Assembly (NCBI RefSeq): GCF_003073045.1
Contig: NC_037593.1
Location: 2,781,525 to 2,845,524, forward strand
DNA from: Pomacea canaliculata
Lineage: Eukaryota; Mollusca; Gastropoda; Architaenioglossa; Ampullariidae
Direction: 5' to 3'
Length of the DNA: 64,000 nt
Both the position numbers and the translations under genes were made by a program. Below are positions 61,930 through 64,000 of this stretch, piece after piece (the first letter of the stretch is position 1; the number at the start of each line of letters is the position of its first letter). The notes beneath the pieces were generated by a model that made no database searches, had not been told where the DNA came from, and saw only the letters and a list, made by a program, of their open reading frames with translations.

Positions 61930-64000
61930 ATGTCGCTTCTTCGTCCTGGCATTTGTAAAGCTATGACAGAAAATGTTTGTTCTGTTTTGCATAATGCCGA
62001 AATACGGACTGTCATCGATTTTATAGTCAAGGATCCAGAAGAAATTGCAAGAACTTGTGATATCGCCTATAAAGTGAGCATAAGTTTGCTCCCACATTCT
62101 CAGATAACGCAGTGGGCGTGGCATCCATTCCATTGCTGTTTCAGGAGATGGTTATTCGATGTTTAAATGGGTTCAATGTTCAACTTATGTTTTGTTTGCC
62201 AGTGGTCACGACAAAAAGTTTGTTTAGGAGGGTAGAGGAATGACATAAAACGCTCTGACAGTTAATATTCGTTTGACTATGTTGAATATTCATTATATAC
62301 GTTCGATCGGTCGTACGTTGACACAGATAAGTATCTCTTAGGCGAAGCTGCTGCTGAGTATGATTTACAAATATACATTAGGGTTTTTGCTAAAGCATAT
62401 AGTAGTAGTAGTAGTAGGGGGACTGGCTATCATTTGCTTATACCTCACGACCTATTTAACGTCCCCTCTTAAAAGCAATTGAAAATTGTCGGGAGCTGAG
62501 TTTTAAGCATAATACAATGTTTTGTTAACCATCAAAACTGTGAAACAGTTTGATAAATTTTGGATTGTAAAGAGCTCTTGAAGCTTTTCAAATTTGGTGC
62601 ATATTTAGTAGGTAGCAACTGTACGCAATATTTGCATCCAGTAGTTAAAAATAATGGCTGATAAATACAATTAATGTTTGTGGTATTAAGAAAAAAATTA
62701 AAGCACACATGAATCTAGGGTCAGGTGGAATATCAGTTCATTATTTTGTCATCTGTTTTCAACTTAAGTGTTCTTAGAGTATGACATTTCTACAAGACCA
62801 CAAGTTTGCTTTTTATCATTTATTTACATTTCAATATTTAGGATTTGATGTCTGTTGGGTCAACAGTTCTCATTTTCATTCAGGAAGCTGTTTCACTGTT
62901 GGGTGGTGTATTTATCTCTTAACTATATCCAAATGTCAGTATTTTCAAACTTTGATTTCAGTTTACTGTCACTTTATAAAAATAATTTATTGGTGACATT
63001 GGTGTAATAAAACTTTAATTTGTTGTGTTTTTTTGGTCCTTGTGTTGGGCAGGACCTACTGTCCATTCGGCGTGTACTGTTGGCCCAGTACTCAGCCTTT
63101 TCAGTGACAGCATCACAGTTGTATTCCAACTCCCTGTCTTGTCTTGCCATTCTCAGTACTGGAATTTCAAGGTGAATCAAGTTTAACAAAAGAGTAATAT
63201 CTGAAACCAAGTTTTTAAAAAATAAGCATCTTTTATAACAAACACTTTTTGTACAGTGTGAATATCAGATATGCTAGCGATTTCCAATAAACTGGGGCTG
63301 GTGCAACAGAAAAATAGAGGTTATTTTTCCTTGCTCTGATTTTTAATTGTAAGTAGATTTTAAGGCACTTTGGGGGAATTTTTTAATATCCTAATGACCT
63401 AATCAGTACTTGCTAAGCCAGAGCCGGCATTTACAAAATTTTCTTATCTTTGTGTTAGCCTAGTCTGATAGAGAAGAGTTTTGAATATTTGCAGTTTGGA
63501 TAAGCTACTTGACGGTGGGCTGTATACAGCTGAAATTTGTGAAGTTGTTGGAGAGGTAGCAGTAGGTAAAACACAGGTAAAGTTTGAAATCAACAGTGCT
63601 TAGGTGTTCGTTTACATAACAAAACATAAGTTTTTGATGAATTTTCATTTTTATGTAGACTACTCCAAGTACTATAAAGTGAAGTATGAATTGTTTATTT
63701 TGGGTCAGATAATTTATTTCACAAATCTATTTAAGAGTGATGGGAAAATGTCGTGTGCAGTTCTTGTAAGTTTCTCACATTTGCAAAGAAAGGAAAACAA
63801 GTGACAGAAAGAGAAAGCATAAATAGAAAATAATGGGGAGATTTTATTGTTAACATCTGACTTGGAAATTGTTATACATTGCAGATATGTTTACACTGTG
63901 CATCATCAGTTGCCACTGTGCACTCGCAGAATGTAGTCTACATTGACACTTGTGGCTCTTTCAGTGCTGAGCGGTTGCTTGATTTCATGCCTGAGATGGA
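61930..64000 (+). CDS. RAD51D: RAD51 paralogue D, N-terminal part
   Basis: An ATPase of the BCDX2 complex in homologous recombination. Exons: 61930-62073, 63053-63171, 63495-63576, and 63885 to beyond the window; phases agree. The start MSLLRPGICKAMTENVCSVL and VIDFIVKDPEEIARTC match the family N-domain. Then come IRRVLLAQYSAFSVTASQLY and LAILSTGISSLDKLLDGGLY, then the Walker A loop GEVAVGKT and VVYIDT. The usual GPGSGKT loop of vertebrates is replaced, but GxxxxGKT is kept. The gene is cut by the right edge after about 153 residues, so the Walker B part is not seen. Confidence 0.94.
62401..62418 (+). repeat. short (TAG)n run
   Basis: About six TAG units in RAD51D intron 1. Confidence 0.8.

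Overview
The window is animal nuclear DNA: AT-rich, with spliced genes, short conserved exons, GT-AG introns and many decayed retroelements. Two genes that vertebrates lack (a type II NADH dehydrogenase and an ApaH-like phosphatase), together with the repeat types (CR1/RTE-like LINEs, a tRNA-derived SINE, hAT MITEs), suggest a lophotrochozoan, most likely a gastropod mollusc. The species is an inference; no sequence search was run.

Layout, left to right. (1) FTSJ3 (minus, cut by the left edge) lies head to head with EIF3C (plus, 21 coding exons, 6494-18324). EIF3C introns carry LINE pieces, two of them with clear target-site duplications. (2) 18480-20490 is a nest of LINE fragments, one interrupted by a 1156-bp hAT element. 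(3) RPL6 (minus) and INO80E (plus) have start codons only 161 bp apart; an RPL6 intron holds a well-formed C/D box snoRNA candidate. (4) An unnamed two-zinc-finger/coiled-coil protein gene (minus, 31180-37635) lies head to head with ADAT2 (plus, coding region unspliced). (5) An alternative NADH dehydrogenase (plus) is followed by an ApaH-like phosphatase (plus). (6) 48541-54760 has no gene that I can see and holds LINE and MITE copies. (7) A Golgi-type carbohydrate sulfotransferase (minus) lies head to head with RAD51D (plus, cut by the right edge).

The genes are mostly housekeeping and do not form one pathway, but themes recur. FTSJ3, RPL6 and the snoRNA serve ribosome production. EIF3C and ADAT2 serve translation. 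INO80E and RAD51D serve chromatin and DNA repair. Four divergent gene pairs imply shared promoters. All exon chains below were checked for continuous reading phase by hand. Splice sites were read by eye, so UTR ends and some starts are uncertain.
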